Shown piece after piece: positions 1 to 7,190 of a stretch of 47,363 bases of DNA (positions within the stretch are counted from its first letter, which is position 1; every line of letters begins with the position of its first letter). Source of the DNA: JAUSNA01 sp964568885 (GTDB lineage Bacteria; Patescibacteriota; Microgenomatia; Levybacterales; GWA1-39-11); contig CAZMSF010000008.1 of the NCBI GenBank assembly GCA_964568885.1, positions 1 to 47,363 of the forward strand, read 5' to 3'. The notes under the pieces were generated by a model, which was given only the letters and a program-made list of their open reading frames with translations, ran no database searches and had not been told where the DNA came from. Made by a program: the position numbers and the translations under genes.

Positions 1-249
1 CTCAAATGATATAGTTGGATATAGTAGGGGAGCATCCTATAATTTTTATCCCATAATAACTCGACGATATATAAGCACCTATAGTATTTTGCGACATAGT
101 TTGGTTATGTTTCTTCAGGTTATCTTTTCCTAAATTATAGAAGAACGTAAAGCAAAATCACATATGTGTTGTGGGCAGCATGCACGCTCAACACGCTCAG
201 TTACTCTTAAGGTCTGTAAGGAAAGAAGATACGCAATAATATAGTTTTA

Positions 250-965
250 TAGCCTCAAAATATGCGAAATAGATTGATTTATCAATCTAAAACAACAACG
301 TGCTAGACGAATGTGAACAAAGCGTTTCACGGGTTACTGGCATAACTTTTCACAGTTTTGAGGCTAAAATGAGAAGTAACACTTAAGGCGGAGCAGGAGA
401 GACGAAAAAAAATCGAAAAAGTAGCCTCAAAATGAGGCTAAATTACCTAGTCTTCACCTAAATTGGAGTTTTTCTTACCCTTGTACCCATAAAAGCAGTG
501 TCATAATCTGTCCGGAGGAGATTATTTGAGGCCAAATATTAGCTGATTAAAGAAACTCGAAGTCAAGACCTTAGTCTATCTAGCTAAAATTTTTTTTGTA
601 AGCCCTAAAGCCGAAGCAGCCATATGTCCTATGTCGCACAATAATACTTTTACGACATATCTATCACTTCTGAGGCTGACACTCATTTCACCCTGTAGCG
701 ATCTTTTCAATGAAATTTTTACGCGAATTTAATGGCCGCATTGAGTGGTCCAATATCCCTTTTCATTATGTTCTTTTCAGGACAAAAAAGCTTATCAGCC
801 GTATATACTATAGGTTAAAAAATATTTTGCAGTAAGTACTTTCAATGAGAAACATATAATAAGAGCCGAAACCATTTCAGAACAGATTTATGTAGATGAC
901 CAGTATGTGCTCTCTATAATTTCAGGGGCCTAGAATCGCATCCTGGAAGGGCTGGCTTGAGGCTA
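250..965. repeat. Dispersed TGAGGCT / AGCCTCA heptamer cluster
   Basis: The heptamer TGAGGCT or its complement occurs at about 251-257, 359-365, 423-429, 433-439, 671-677 and 958-964. It is often extended to TTTTGAGGCTAAA, and there is a near-match (TTGAGGCCAAAT) near 526. Two copies form a perfect dyad at 422-440, with 8-bp arms TAGCCTCA and TGAGGCTA around AAA. Six copies in about 700 bp is far above chance for a 7-mer in AT-rich DNA. The function is unknown; protein-binding sites are the simplest idea. Confidence 0.5.
631..658. other. dif-like 28-bp Xer recombination site candidate
   Basis: The site has the 11-6-11 layout of bacterial dif sites. The left arm is ATGTCGCACAA, the central hexamer is TAATAC and the right arm is TTTTACGACAT. 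The reverse complement of the right arm is ATGTCGTAAAA, matching the left arm at 9 of 11 positions; one more pair (T630/A659) extends the dyad. It lies about 700 bp upstream of a tyrosine recombinase gene. The sequence is not the classical proteobacterial or Firmicutes dif, so assignment rests on geometry, dyad symmetry and context. Confidence 0.5.
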
Positions 966-1236
966 AATTCTTTGTCACTCAAAACAGCCGTCAGTGATGA
1001 AATTAGCATCCGCCGGTGCTTAATTTGTGATTCAATTTAGATCTACCATGAAAAGCATTAGCAATTATTCGGAATATTGAAACTTTGATAGTCTAACTAT
1101 CGGTTAAAATTTTTGTTACCTTTGAATAGTTTTGCAAGATTGAAAAAAATGAACCGTTGTAAATTAAGAATTATAAATACAGACAACATAAACCTTTCTA
1201 AAAGGGACATTAATCGGTTAATGGCTTATTTCTATT

Positions 1237-1275
1237 ATGTCGTACAATAAAAGTAGGGTGCTTTATGTGCGACAC
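1237..1275. repeat. Inverted pair of recombinase half-sites with a wide spacer
   Basis: ATGTCGTACAA (1237-1247) faces ATGTGCGACAC (1265-1275), whose reverse complement is GTGTCGCACAT. The arms belong to the same family as the 631-658 site, but the gap is 17 nt rather than 6, about one helical turn longer. Further single half-sites occur at 88-98 (minus orientation, ATGTCGCAAAA) and 1334-1344 (ATGTCGCATAA), the latter inside the recombinase promoter. They could be arm-type binding sites or operators for the downstream recombinase. Confidence 0.45.
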
Positions 1276-1315
1276 GTATTCACATGACATTTTTTTTGTT
1301 GTTTTGATAATTCAT

Positions 1316-1345
1316 TTGACATGGGGTTAGATTATGTCGCATAAT
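1316..1345 (+). promoter_or_regulatory. Predicted promoter of the Xer-like recombinase
   Basis: TTGACA (1316-1321), an 18-bp spacer and CATAAT (1340-1345) precede the ATG at 1360 by 14 nt, giving a very short leader. The -10 box lies inside an ATGTCGCATAA half-site, so recombinase binding there could repress its own gene (inferred). Confidence 0.5.
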
Positions 1346-1359
1346 ATTTTTACTGCTCT

Positions 1360-2337
1360 ATGGATAAAGTTAAAACTGCCCACCCTACTTCCCCACACTC
1401 TTCTCTTTCGGAAATTGAAAAACAGGTAAATATATTCCTTGAATACCTTGAAATTGAAAAAAATGCCAGTAAGCTTACTATACGCAACTACCGTTTTTAC
1501 CTCATGAGATTTGTTGGGTGGTTAGCCTCAGAACAGCCTCAAATCAGCCTCAAAAAGATTAACGTTGATGTGGTCAGACGTTACCGTTTATGGCTATCGG
1601 ACTATGTAGATGAGAAAGGAATGACTCTTATGAGGGTGACTCAAAGTTATCACATCATAGCATTGAGGTCATTTTTGCGATTTTGTGTGAGGAATGATAT
1701 GGAAACACTTTCTCCGGAAAAAATTGATCTTCCAAAGGGCGAAAGTAAAAGCCTAAAATTTTTGGGGCGAGAGCACTTACGGGAGTTGATGAATGCCGTT
1801 GACATATCTGATGTTAAAGGTCTTCGAGACAGGGCGATACTGGAGCTATTATTTTCGACAGGCTTACGGGTAAGCGAATTATGCCGTCTTAACCGTGACC
1901 AAATGAATTTTAAGACGCAAGAATTTGGTGTTATCGGAAAAGGGGGAAGGGCGCGGGTTGTTTTTCTATCCGACTCTGCAATCTTCTGGCTTCAGAAGTA
2001 TTTTGATGCAAGAGAAGATAATTTTGCACCCGTATTTATCCGCTATGCGAAAGGTGTTGATCCGATAAATCAGGGGGAAAGAATGAGGCTCACTCCCCGC
2101 TCGGTGGAGCGCATTGTAGCGCGTTATGTCAGAAAAGCAAAATTACCGGTTGATGCGACTCCTCACACATTGAGACATAGCTTTGCAACCGATTTACTTT
2201 ACAACGGTGCAGATTTGCGCTCGGTTCAGGAAATGCTGGGACATAAGAATATTTCTACCACGCAGATTTATACTCATGTAACCAATCCCCAGCTTAAGGA
2301 AATTCATCACAAGTTTCATGGTGGAAATAAGCGCTGA
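1360..2337 (+). CDS. Tyrosine recombinase, XerC/XerD family
   Basis: A 325-residue site-specific tyrosine recombinase of the Xer type, which would cut and rejoin DNA through a 3'-phosphotyrosine, typically resolving chromosome dimers at dif. Residues about 20-115 form the SAM-like core-binding domain. The catalytic domain follows with Arg170 (in TGLRVSEL), Lys194 (GKGGRARV), His269 and Arg272 (HTLRH), His295 (LGH) and the nucleophile Tyr304 (IYTHV). Length is close to standard XerC/D (about 300). The start at 1360 sits just after a good promoter and no Shine-Dalgarno is visible. The upstream region holds a dif-like site and repeated half-sites, supporting a Xer role, although an integrase of a mobile element cannot be excluded. 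The gene converges on the minus-strand gene ending at 2384. Confidence 0.92.
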   Translation: MDKVKTAHPTSPHSSLSEIEKQVNIFLEYLEIEKNASKLTIRNYRFYLMRFVGWLASEQPQISLKKINVDVVRRYRLWLSDYVDEKGMTLMRVTQSYHIIALRSFLRFCVRNDMETLSPEKIDLPKGESKSLKFLGREHLRELMNAVDISDVKGLRDRAILELLFSTGLRVSELCRLNRDQMNFKTQEFGVIGKGGRARVVFLSDSAIFWLQKYFDAREDNFAPVFIRYAKGVDPINQGERMRLTPRSVERIVARYVRKAKLPVDATPHTLRHSFATDLLYNGADLRSVQEMLGHKNISTTQIYTHVTNPQLKEIHHKFHGGNKR

Positions 2338-2345
2338 AATGACCA

Positions 2346-2383
2346 TGGCTGCGCTAAGCAAAGCTTGGCTGCGCTAAGCAAAG
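2346..2383. repeat. 20-bp tandem duplication between convergent genes
   Basis: TGGCTGCGCTAAGCAAAG occurs at 2346-2363 and 2366-2383, period 20. Each unit carries AAGCAAAG, and the junction forms the small palindrome AAGCAAAGCTT. It fills the gap between two convergent genes, so it may act as a weak bidirectional terminator. TAAGCAAAGCTTG recurs in the spacer before atpG near 38365. Confidence 0.6.
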
Positions 2384-3316
2384 TTAGAGCGATGAAATCC
2401 AATCTTTGAATTCTTTTTCGAGGGAAAAGTCTGTCTTGCCGGCAAGGTGTGCGTCCAAAAATCCGCCGATAGCCCGGGCAGCAAGGATTGTTTTTATTTT
2501 TTCCAACGGGTGTCCTTTCCCTTCCGCAGCCGTAAGTACTTTCTGTGCAATGGGAGCATTTTTTGAAATTGAGTGAACTCTTTGGATGAGATATCCAATG
2601 TCATACAACTCCACCCCCTCACTCATCGCATGTTCCCCGTCCAAAAGTCCGAGCCCGGTCGGAGTTTTTAATAAATGCCAAGGTGTAAAATCACCATGCC
2701 TGGGTTTTGTTAATAGAAATTTTGCGTCGCTTTCGACTTTGGCAAATAGTGGAATGAGTCCAAATTGAGCCTGGGTTTGGACAGGTATAGCATCTAACCA
2801 TGATTTTGTCTTATTCACAAACCATTCTTGTGGAGTTTTTCCGGTAATAACATCGGGACGTCCTACTCCTGTTATCATTTGAGTAGATATAAAGTCTGCA
2901 AAGTCGATTATCTCGGGTATCATCGGCTCGAAAGAGGAACTAAGGGTGAAATTAGCGGTTGTTGCGAACGGTTCCCCCTTTAATATTTCAGTGAGAAAGT
3001 AATATAGTTCGTTATACTCACCAAACGTTACATTATGAGGAACCTCAAACCGTGAGGTTTCATTTTTACCGAATTCCTCATTCCATTTGTATTCATTTTG
3101 GGTAATGATACTTATTCCTTTTGTTGTTGAGAGCTTGAGGAAAAGATCTTGCTTACCATCGTTAAGAATACCTGTAACATGTCTCCCTGTTTGCTTAAGG
3201 TCTGACACTTTGTATTTCGTTGAGAAGAAGTTCGTAACGTCGGCTATATTAAGCTGATGGGGCACTCTGTAGTCGTATACTTGTCCGTCTTTTGTCACCT
3301 TAAAGGCGTTATCCAT
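2384..3316 (-). CDS. Aminoglycoside phosphotransferase/choline kinase-fold protein
   Basis: A 310-residue protein of the APH-like kinase superfamily; the substrate is unknown. A candidate ATP-anchoring Lys is at 61 (DLFLKLS). The catalytic loop reads HGDFTPWHLL (207-216), with the expected His207 and Asp209, but the Asn normally found at the end of HxDxxxxN is His214. The second metal-binding Asp is Asp226 in LLDGEHA. The loop departure could mean altered chemistry or a pseudo-enzyme. A -10-like TACAAT lies 6 nt before the ATG (inside the 3' end of the upstream gene), suggesting a leaderless message. It follows the CAP-domain gene by 12 nt on the same strand. Antibiotic resistance should not be assumed from the family name. 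Confidence 0.7.
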   Translation of the reverse strand: MDNAFKVTKDGQVYDYRVPHQLNIADVTNFFSTKYKVSDLKQTGRHVTGILNDGKQDLFLKLSTTKGISIITQNEYKWNEEFGKNETSRFEVPHNVTFGEYNELYYFLTEILKGEPFATTANFTLSSSFEPMIPEIIDFADFISTQMITGVGRPDVITGKTPQEWFVNKTKSWLDAIPVQTQAQFGLIPLFAKVESDAKFLLTKPRHGDFTPWHLLKTPTGLGLLDGEHAMSEGVELYDIGYLIQRVHSISKNAPIAQKVLTAAEGKGHPLEKIKTILAARAIGGFLDAHLAGKTDFSLEKEFKDWISSL

Positions 3317-3328
3317 AAAATTATTGTA

Positions 3329-4138
3329 TCACCGTTTGTTTTTCCCAAAATTAACATTAATGGCATTTCCATTTACCCCTACCCCTGCATGGGTCCATGA
3401 GGGGTCAAGCTGATTGCCGTCGTGTGAAGGATCTGCTCCGAAAATACTTCGTATGATTTTGTCTCCGCTCATGGGCCCTGCAATATATGCAGAATTTTCT
3501 CCAAGGCCGTTGAATCCGGAAGCGTCAAATCCCCCATTATTCATGTAGCTTGTAAATCCGGAATGGGAATCGAGTGAGCCGTTTTTTGCAAAAGTATCTG
3601 CTCTACCCTGCGCAAAATCAGCCAATTTTGTATCCCACGAAAGAACCGATGCGCCATGCTGCTGTCTATAAGAATTGAGCGCGTTGAAGACTTCCGTGGG
3701 ATTAGCCATTTTGTCGTCGCTTTGAACGTTAGAAACCCTCCACGTAACATCATTCACTTTTTGAGCGGTATACTGGGATGAATTTGTATTTGAAGGTTGA
3801 GGGGTCGGAGTACTGGTTGGAAGTATAATAGGTTTTTTTGTAGGTGTTGGTGGGGGGATAGTCGGAGTTGGGGTAAATGTGGGTGTTGGGGTAAGTGATG
3901 GCGAAAAAGTTGTAGCAACAGGGCTTACGAGGACAGTTTTTGTCATTGCTTCAATTTTTGTAACCCTCCTACCAAGCACGCCTTGTGAAGCGGAATTTTT
4001 GAGTCCGGATATAAAGCCGAAAGATGTTATGAGCAATGAAAACACAATACTTGTGAGAAGAAGAATGCGGTGTCCTTTTTCAGAAAGCTTTTTGGCAAGA
4101 AGTTTATATAGTTTTTTGGTCTTTCTCAAACGAGCCAC
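3329..4138 (-). CDS. CAP/SCP-domain surface protein with P/T-rich linker
   Basis: About 269 residues. A basic N-terminus and one membrane segment (LLLTSIVFSLLITSFGFISG) are followed by a long Pro/Thr-rich linker (TPTPTFTPTPTIPPPTPT) typical of wall-spanning tethers. The C-terminal CAP (SCP/PR-1-like) domain starts near NPTEVFNALNSYRQQHG and includes the helix with FAQGRADTFAKNG and the GLGEN motif. It should be anchored in the cytoplasmic membrane with the CAP domain outside; the activity of such domains in bacteria is generally unknown. GTG at 4138 is chosen because a strong promoter (4150-4178) puts its -10 box 11 nt upstream; TTG codons at 4144 or 4147 would sit inside the probable transcription start. 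The last residues (NVNFGKNKR) look intact. Confidence 0.8.
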   Translation of the reverse strand: MARLRKTKKLYKLLAKKLSEKGHRILLLTSIVFSLLITSFGFISGLKNSASQGVLGRRVTKIEAMTKTVLVSPVATTFSPSLTPTPTFTPTPTIPPPTPTKKPIILPTSTPTPQPSNTNSSQYTAQKVNDVTWRVSNVQSDDKMANPTEVFNALNSYRQQHGASVLSWDTKLADFAQGRADTFAKNGSLDSHSGFTSYMNNGGFDASGFNGLGENSAYIAGPMSGDKIIRSIFGADPSHDGNQLDPSWTHAGVGVNGNAINVNFGKNKR

Positions 4139-4149
4139 GAACAACAACC

Positions 4150-4178
4150 ATAATAGCGAAAACGGATTGCCAGGTCAA
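4150..4178 (-). promoter_or_regulatory. Strong promoter of the CAP-domain gene
   Basis: On the minus strand TTGACC (4178-4173), a 17-bp spacer and TATTAT (4155-4150) form a near-consensus sigma70-type promoter. The GTG at 4138 is 11 nt beyond the -10 box, leaving almost no leader. Confidence 0.65.
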
Positions 4179-4190
4179 TTGCCTGAGAGT

Positions 4191-5240
4191 TCACTTAAGG
4201 TAAGTGTCAAAAAACTTTATTGTGCGAGACATCGCAAGTGAAAAACTTTGAGAAATATTATGGTCTGTTCCTTCATACGTATAGAGTTCTACCGGTTTTC
4301 CTATTTTCGTTAATTTGTCTTTAAGTATTTGAGAAAGTTGTGGCGGAACGGTTTCATCCGAAAGCCCATGATGGAGTTGAATTGGCGCCGTAATGTCATT
4401 CAAATATGTGGTTGCTGAGATTGCGTTCCAAAAAGGAGTATCGGCAGGTTGACCATATTTATTTGTAAAATTTTGCCGGGACGGGCGGTTGGATTGTAGT
4501 TCTCGTTGCGATGGGGTAAAAGATGGAACTCTCCTTTTTGACCACCACTCTTCAGACATGTCTTTATACGACCCCACTACTCCACCCCAAATAACTGCGG
4601 CTTTTATGTCATGAGTTAGCACCAATGCACGAAGCGTTAGGAATCCTCCCAGCGAATGTCCCCACATGCCCATTTTCTTTTTATTCACTTGCGGCATTTT
4701 CTCGATGGTTGACAAGGCATTCATGACATCGGTTGTGTATCCGGGTGAAAAATACGCGCCTTCCGGTTTGCCCTCCGAATCCCCATGGCCGCGGTAGTCC
4801 GGCTTGAAAACAACATATCCTTCATTCGCCAAATCGGCAAAGTAGGCGACATACCGTTCGGTAGTCCGGTATTCTTCAGGCGGAATGTATCCATGATTAA
4901 AAATAATAGCCGGATATCCATCTTTTGGGACAGGTCCATTTGGTATTGCAAGAAGTCCATAGATTTTAAGACCGTCTGAGTTATATGAAGCGATATATTG
5001 CTGATAATTTGTGCCCGGTGCGAGTGTTTGTTCTATTTTTATTGTACTGCCGGGATATTTTTTATTTCTTTGAAATTCTATAGAAAGTGGGTTGTCAAAG
5101 TAGGGATTATTTTGAGCCTGTATATGCTGGTTCTCGTTTTTGTTTTCCTGTTTTTCGCTCGTCACAAAATAGTATGCAAGGAGAGCAAAAAGTATCCCTA
5201 GAAGAATTGCACCAAAAAGAATTTTTCCACCTCTACGCAT
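4191..5240 (-). CDS. Membrane-anchored alpha/beta hydrolase (prolyl oligopeptidase-like peptidase/esterase)
   Basis: A 349-residue serine hydrolase with a single N-terminal membrane anchor (ILFGAILLGILFALLAYYF). The fold is shown by FNHGY (oxyanion strand), DYRGHGDSEG, the nucleophile elbow GHSLGG with Ser196, the acid Asp295 in HGLSDETVPP and the base His327 in GTDHNIS, so the triad is complete. The arrangement is like the dipeptidyl-peptidase/acyl-peptide hydrolase catalytic domain without its propeller, so either a peptidase or an esterase acting outside the cell is possible. Its 3' end is close to the promoter of the CAP gene. A weak promoter (TTCGAA, 17 bp, TATGAA) ends 8 nt before the ATG at 5240. 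Confidence 0.82.
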   Translation of the reverse strand: MRRGGKILFGAILLGILFALLAYYFVTSEKQENKNENQHIQAQNNPYFDNPLSIEFQRNKKYPGSTIKIEQTLAPGTNYQQYIASYNSDGLKIYGLLAIPNGPVPKDGYPAIIFNHGYIPPEEYRTTERYVAYFADLANEGYVVFKPDYRGHGDSEGKPEGAYFSPGYTTDVMNALSTIEKMPQVNKKKMGMWGHSLGGFLTLRALVLTHDIKAAVIWGGVVGSYKDMSEEWWSKRRVPSFTPSQRELQSNRPSRQNFTNKYGQPADTPFWNAISATTYLNDITAPIQLHHGLSDETVPPQLSQILKDKLTKIGKPVELYTYEGTDHNISQSFSLAMSRTIKFFDTYLK

Positions 5241-5283
5241 AGTTATTATTCATATTTTGGAAATGAATAATTTCGAAGTACTG

Positions 5284-6312
5284 CTATTTTAGCTTACCAA
5301 GGACAAGAGCTACAAGAGCCATTCTCACATACATTCCGTTTCGAACTTGTCCCCGAAGGTATTGAGTGCGGGGGTCTTCATCAAGCTCTGCTGCTATCTC
5401 CCCTACTCTTGGTAATGGATGAAGGAGAATAGTATTCTTGGATGCGAGTTTTTCAAAATTCTTCTTTGTTACGACAAATTGATTGTTAACCTTTTTATAT
5501 TCTTCATAGTCTGAGAATCGTTCTTTTTGGACACGCGTCCAGTACCAGAAGTCTGCTTTCTTTGGAATCTGTGACATGCTCTCTATTTCGATAATCTTAA
5601 GACCTGATTTTTTAAATTCATCTAAAGATTTTTTTTCAAGACGCAAACTGTCGGGAGATAAAAGATAAATAGTGTTCCCCGGATAAAGACTGAGTCCTTT
5701 AAGAAGTGAATGAATAGTGCGTCCGTTTTTGATGTCGCCACCGAATACTCCGACAAGATTTGAAAGTTTGCCGGCATGCTCTTCAATTGTCATCATATCT
5801 AGAAGGGCTTGCGTGGGATGTTCGCCTATTCCGTCTCCGGCATTAATTATTGGTATGAATTTGGCAATATTTGAAGCTTTTTTTGCAGCTCCCTTTTCGG
5901 GATGTCGAAGGACCAATACGTCACAATAGCTTTCGAACACCCTAATGGTGTCTTCAAAAGTCTCTCCCTTTGAGACACTTGAGAATTGCTGTGGGTTTTC
6001 AACGACCACTGTTTGCCCGCCCAATTGTTTGACGGATGCATCAAATGAGCCACGGGTTCTTGATGAGGGTTCGTAAAAAAGGAGCGTTGCTATTGATCCT
6101 TTCAAGATGTCTGAAGGAAGAGCATTTTTTGCGATGTATCGCATATGTTTTGCAACATCGAAAAGATGAGAGATTGAATCCGTGTCAAATTGTGAGAGTG
6201 AAAGAATATCGCGTCCTTTAAAATTACCGTTTATATTGGCGCTATGATTTGAAGAATGTGTTCCCGCCATTAAAAAAGTATTGTAAGACCCGTGAGTGTC
6301 CGTGTCAAGCAA
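5284..6312 (-). CDS. pyrB: Aspartate carbamoyltransferase catalytic chain
   Basis: A 342-residue ATCase that would condense carbamoyl phosphate and aspartate to N-carbamoyl-aspartate, the committed step of pyrimidine synthesis. The carbamoyl-phosphate loop is EPSSRTRGSFD (81-91), followed by the mobile loop region around SKGETFEDT, HPTQALLD (165-172) and the aspartate-domain motif LLHPLPRVGEI near the C-terminus. The N-terminal 25-30 residues exceed the usual length, so translation could also begin at the internal Met15. The annotated ATG overlaps the 3' end of folD by 8 nt, suggesting translational coupling. No other pyrimidine genes and no pyrI are present here. Base composition is like the neighbours. 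Confidence 0.92.
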   Translation of the reverse strand: MLDTDTHGSYNTFLMAGTHSSNHSANINGNFKGRDILSLSQFDTDSISHLFDVAKHMRYIAKNALPSDILKGSIATLLFYEPSSRTRGSFDASVKQLGGQTVVVENPQQFSSVSKGETFEDTIRVFESYCDVLVLRHPEKGAAKKASNIAKFIPIINAGDGIGEHPTQALLDMMTIEEHAGKLSNLVGVFGGDIKNGRTIHSLLKGLSLYPGNTIYLLSPDSLRLEKKSLDEFKKSGLKIIEIESMSQIPKKADFWYWTRVQKERFSDYEEYKKVNNQFVVTKKNFEKLASKNTILLHPLPRVGEIAAELDEDPRTQYLRGQVRNGMYVRMALVALVLGKLK

Positions 6313-7138
6313 CCCGCTCGCAGGCTTTTATTAAATTGTCAAAAAGAAAGTAAAGGTTGAGTGGTCCTACTCCGCCGGGGGAAGGGGTATAATATAAGAC
6401 GTTGCCGTTAGCCTCATTTTGGTCAAAATCACCCTCCAATTTGCCGTCATCCCTATGAAGACCAATTCCTATAAGGATAGAATTTTTTTTGAGCAAATTG
6501 AATGGCACGTCTACCCTCCTGCCGGTTGCAAAAATAATTACGTCTGCTCGGCTGAACAAGGCGTTACGGTTTGTGGTTTTGGTATCCATAACCATACTTT
6601 TTATTCCCATCTTATCAAGGCCTTTTACGACGGGAAATCCGGCTGTTTCACCACGGCCTACGACTAGAATAGATTGATTTGACAGCCAAAACCTAAAATC
6701 CGGCACCTCTAGCAGTTGTGATATGTGTCTGATAAGGTAGAGGACTGCCAGGAACACCGGAACTTCATACAACGAGTCATTTCGGAAGCCATCAATGTCT
6801 TTCTCTTTTGATACACTTTGAATTACTCTTTCTGTATCAATATATGTCGGAAAGGGTCTCTGGACTATGAGACCTTGAACGGTTGGGTCCTCGTTTAACT
6901 TCTCAATAACCGATAGTACCTCAAACGTTTCTTTTGGCCTCAAATTTATCAGAACTTTTTCTATTCCAAGACTATCAGCAAGCTTAACTTTTTGCCCGAC
7001 ATATGCCTCCCATGTTTCCTCGGGTCCCAAGGTTACGATAGCAATCTTTGGAATGACTCCTTTTTGTCTGAGGCTTTTAATCCTTTCCTCAAGTCCTTTA
7101 AGAAGTTCCAATTGTAATATCTTGCCATTAATTTCCAT
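6305..7138 (-). CDS. folD: Methylenetetrahydrofolate dehydrogenase / methenyl-THF cyclohydrolase
   Basis: Bifunctional FolD, interconverting 5,10-methylene-THF and 10-formyl-THF in one-carbon metabolism; about 277 residues from the chosen start. Visible motifs are YVGQKVKLADSLGI (catalytic Tyr/Lys region), VQGLIVQRPFP (family VQLPLP), KDIDGF and PSPGGVGPLN. The cofactor loop reads VVGRGETAGFPVVKGL instead of the usual VVGRS-x-VGxP, so the nicotinamide-cofactor site is somewhat divergent. The start MEINGKIL at 7138 matches the family N-terminus; an upstream ATG at 7234 would overlap gyrA and add 32 basic, atypical residues. GAGGT directly abuts the ATG and is too close to be a normal Shine-Dalgarno. 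Its end overlaps pyrB. Confidence 0.9.
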   Translation of the reverse strand: MEINGKILQLELLKGLEERIKSLRQKGVIPKIAIVTLGPEETWEAYVGQKVKLADSLGIEKVLINLRPKETFEVLSVIEKLNEDPTVQGLIVQRPFPTYIDTERVIQSVSKEKDIDGFRNDSLYEVPVFLAVLYLIRHISQLLEVPDFRFWLSNQSILVVGRGETAGFPVVKGLDKMGIKSMVMDTKTTNRNALFSRADVIIFATGRRVDVPFNLLKKNSILIGIGLHRDDGKLEGDFDQNEANGNVLYYTPSPGGVGPLNLYFLFDNLIKACERVA

Positions 7139-7190
7139 ACCTCGAATTATAACGGGTAGGAAGTTTTTTTGTAAGTGCGAGTGAGGAGAG

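Larger units (their letters stand above)
1..1359. other. AT-rich region with no recognisable gene, upstream of a Xer recombinase
   Basis: No convincing coding frame is visible on either strand over about 1.36 kb. The region is AT-rich and holds two families of short repeats. One is a set of half-sites close to RTGTCGYAMAA near 88-98, 631-658, 1237-1275 and 1334-1344. The other is the heptamer TGAGGCT or its complement at about 251, 359, 423, 433, 671 and 958. Together with the recombinase gene that follows, this suggests a recombination locus (chromosome-dimer resolution site or attachment region) rather than decayed genes. That interpretation is inferred; no tRNA or rRNA was recognised here. 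Confidence 0.6.

Noticed and set aside
1..1359. An integron attC array or prophage remnant
   Set aside because: No cassette genes, capsid or replication genes are visible, and the repeats fit a dif-type or arm-site layout better than attC hairpins.
2384..3316. An antibiotic-resistance aminoglycoside kinase
   Set aside because: Only the broad kinase fold is supported; the catalytic loop is altered and the neighbours do not suggest resistance.
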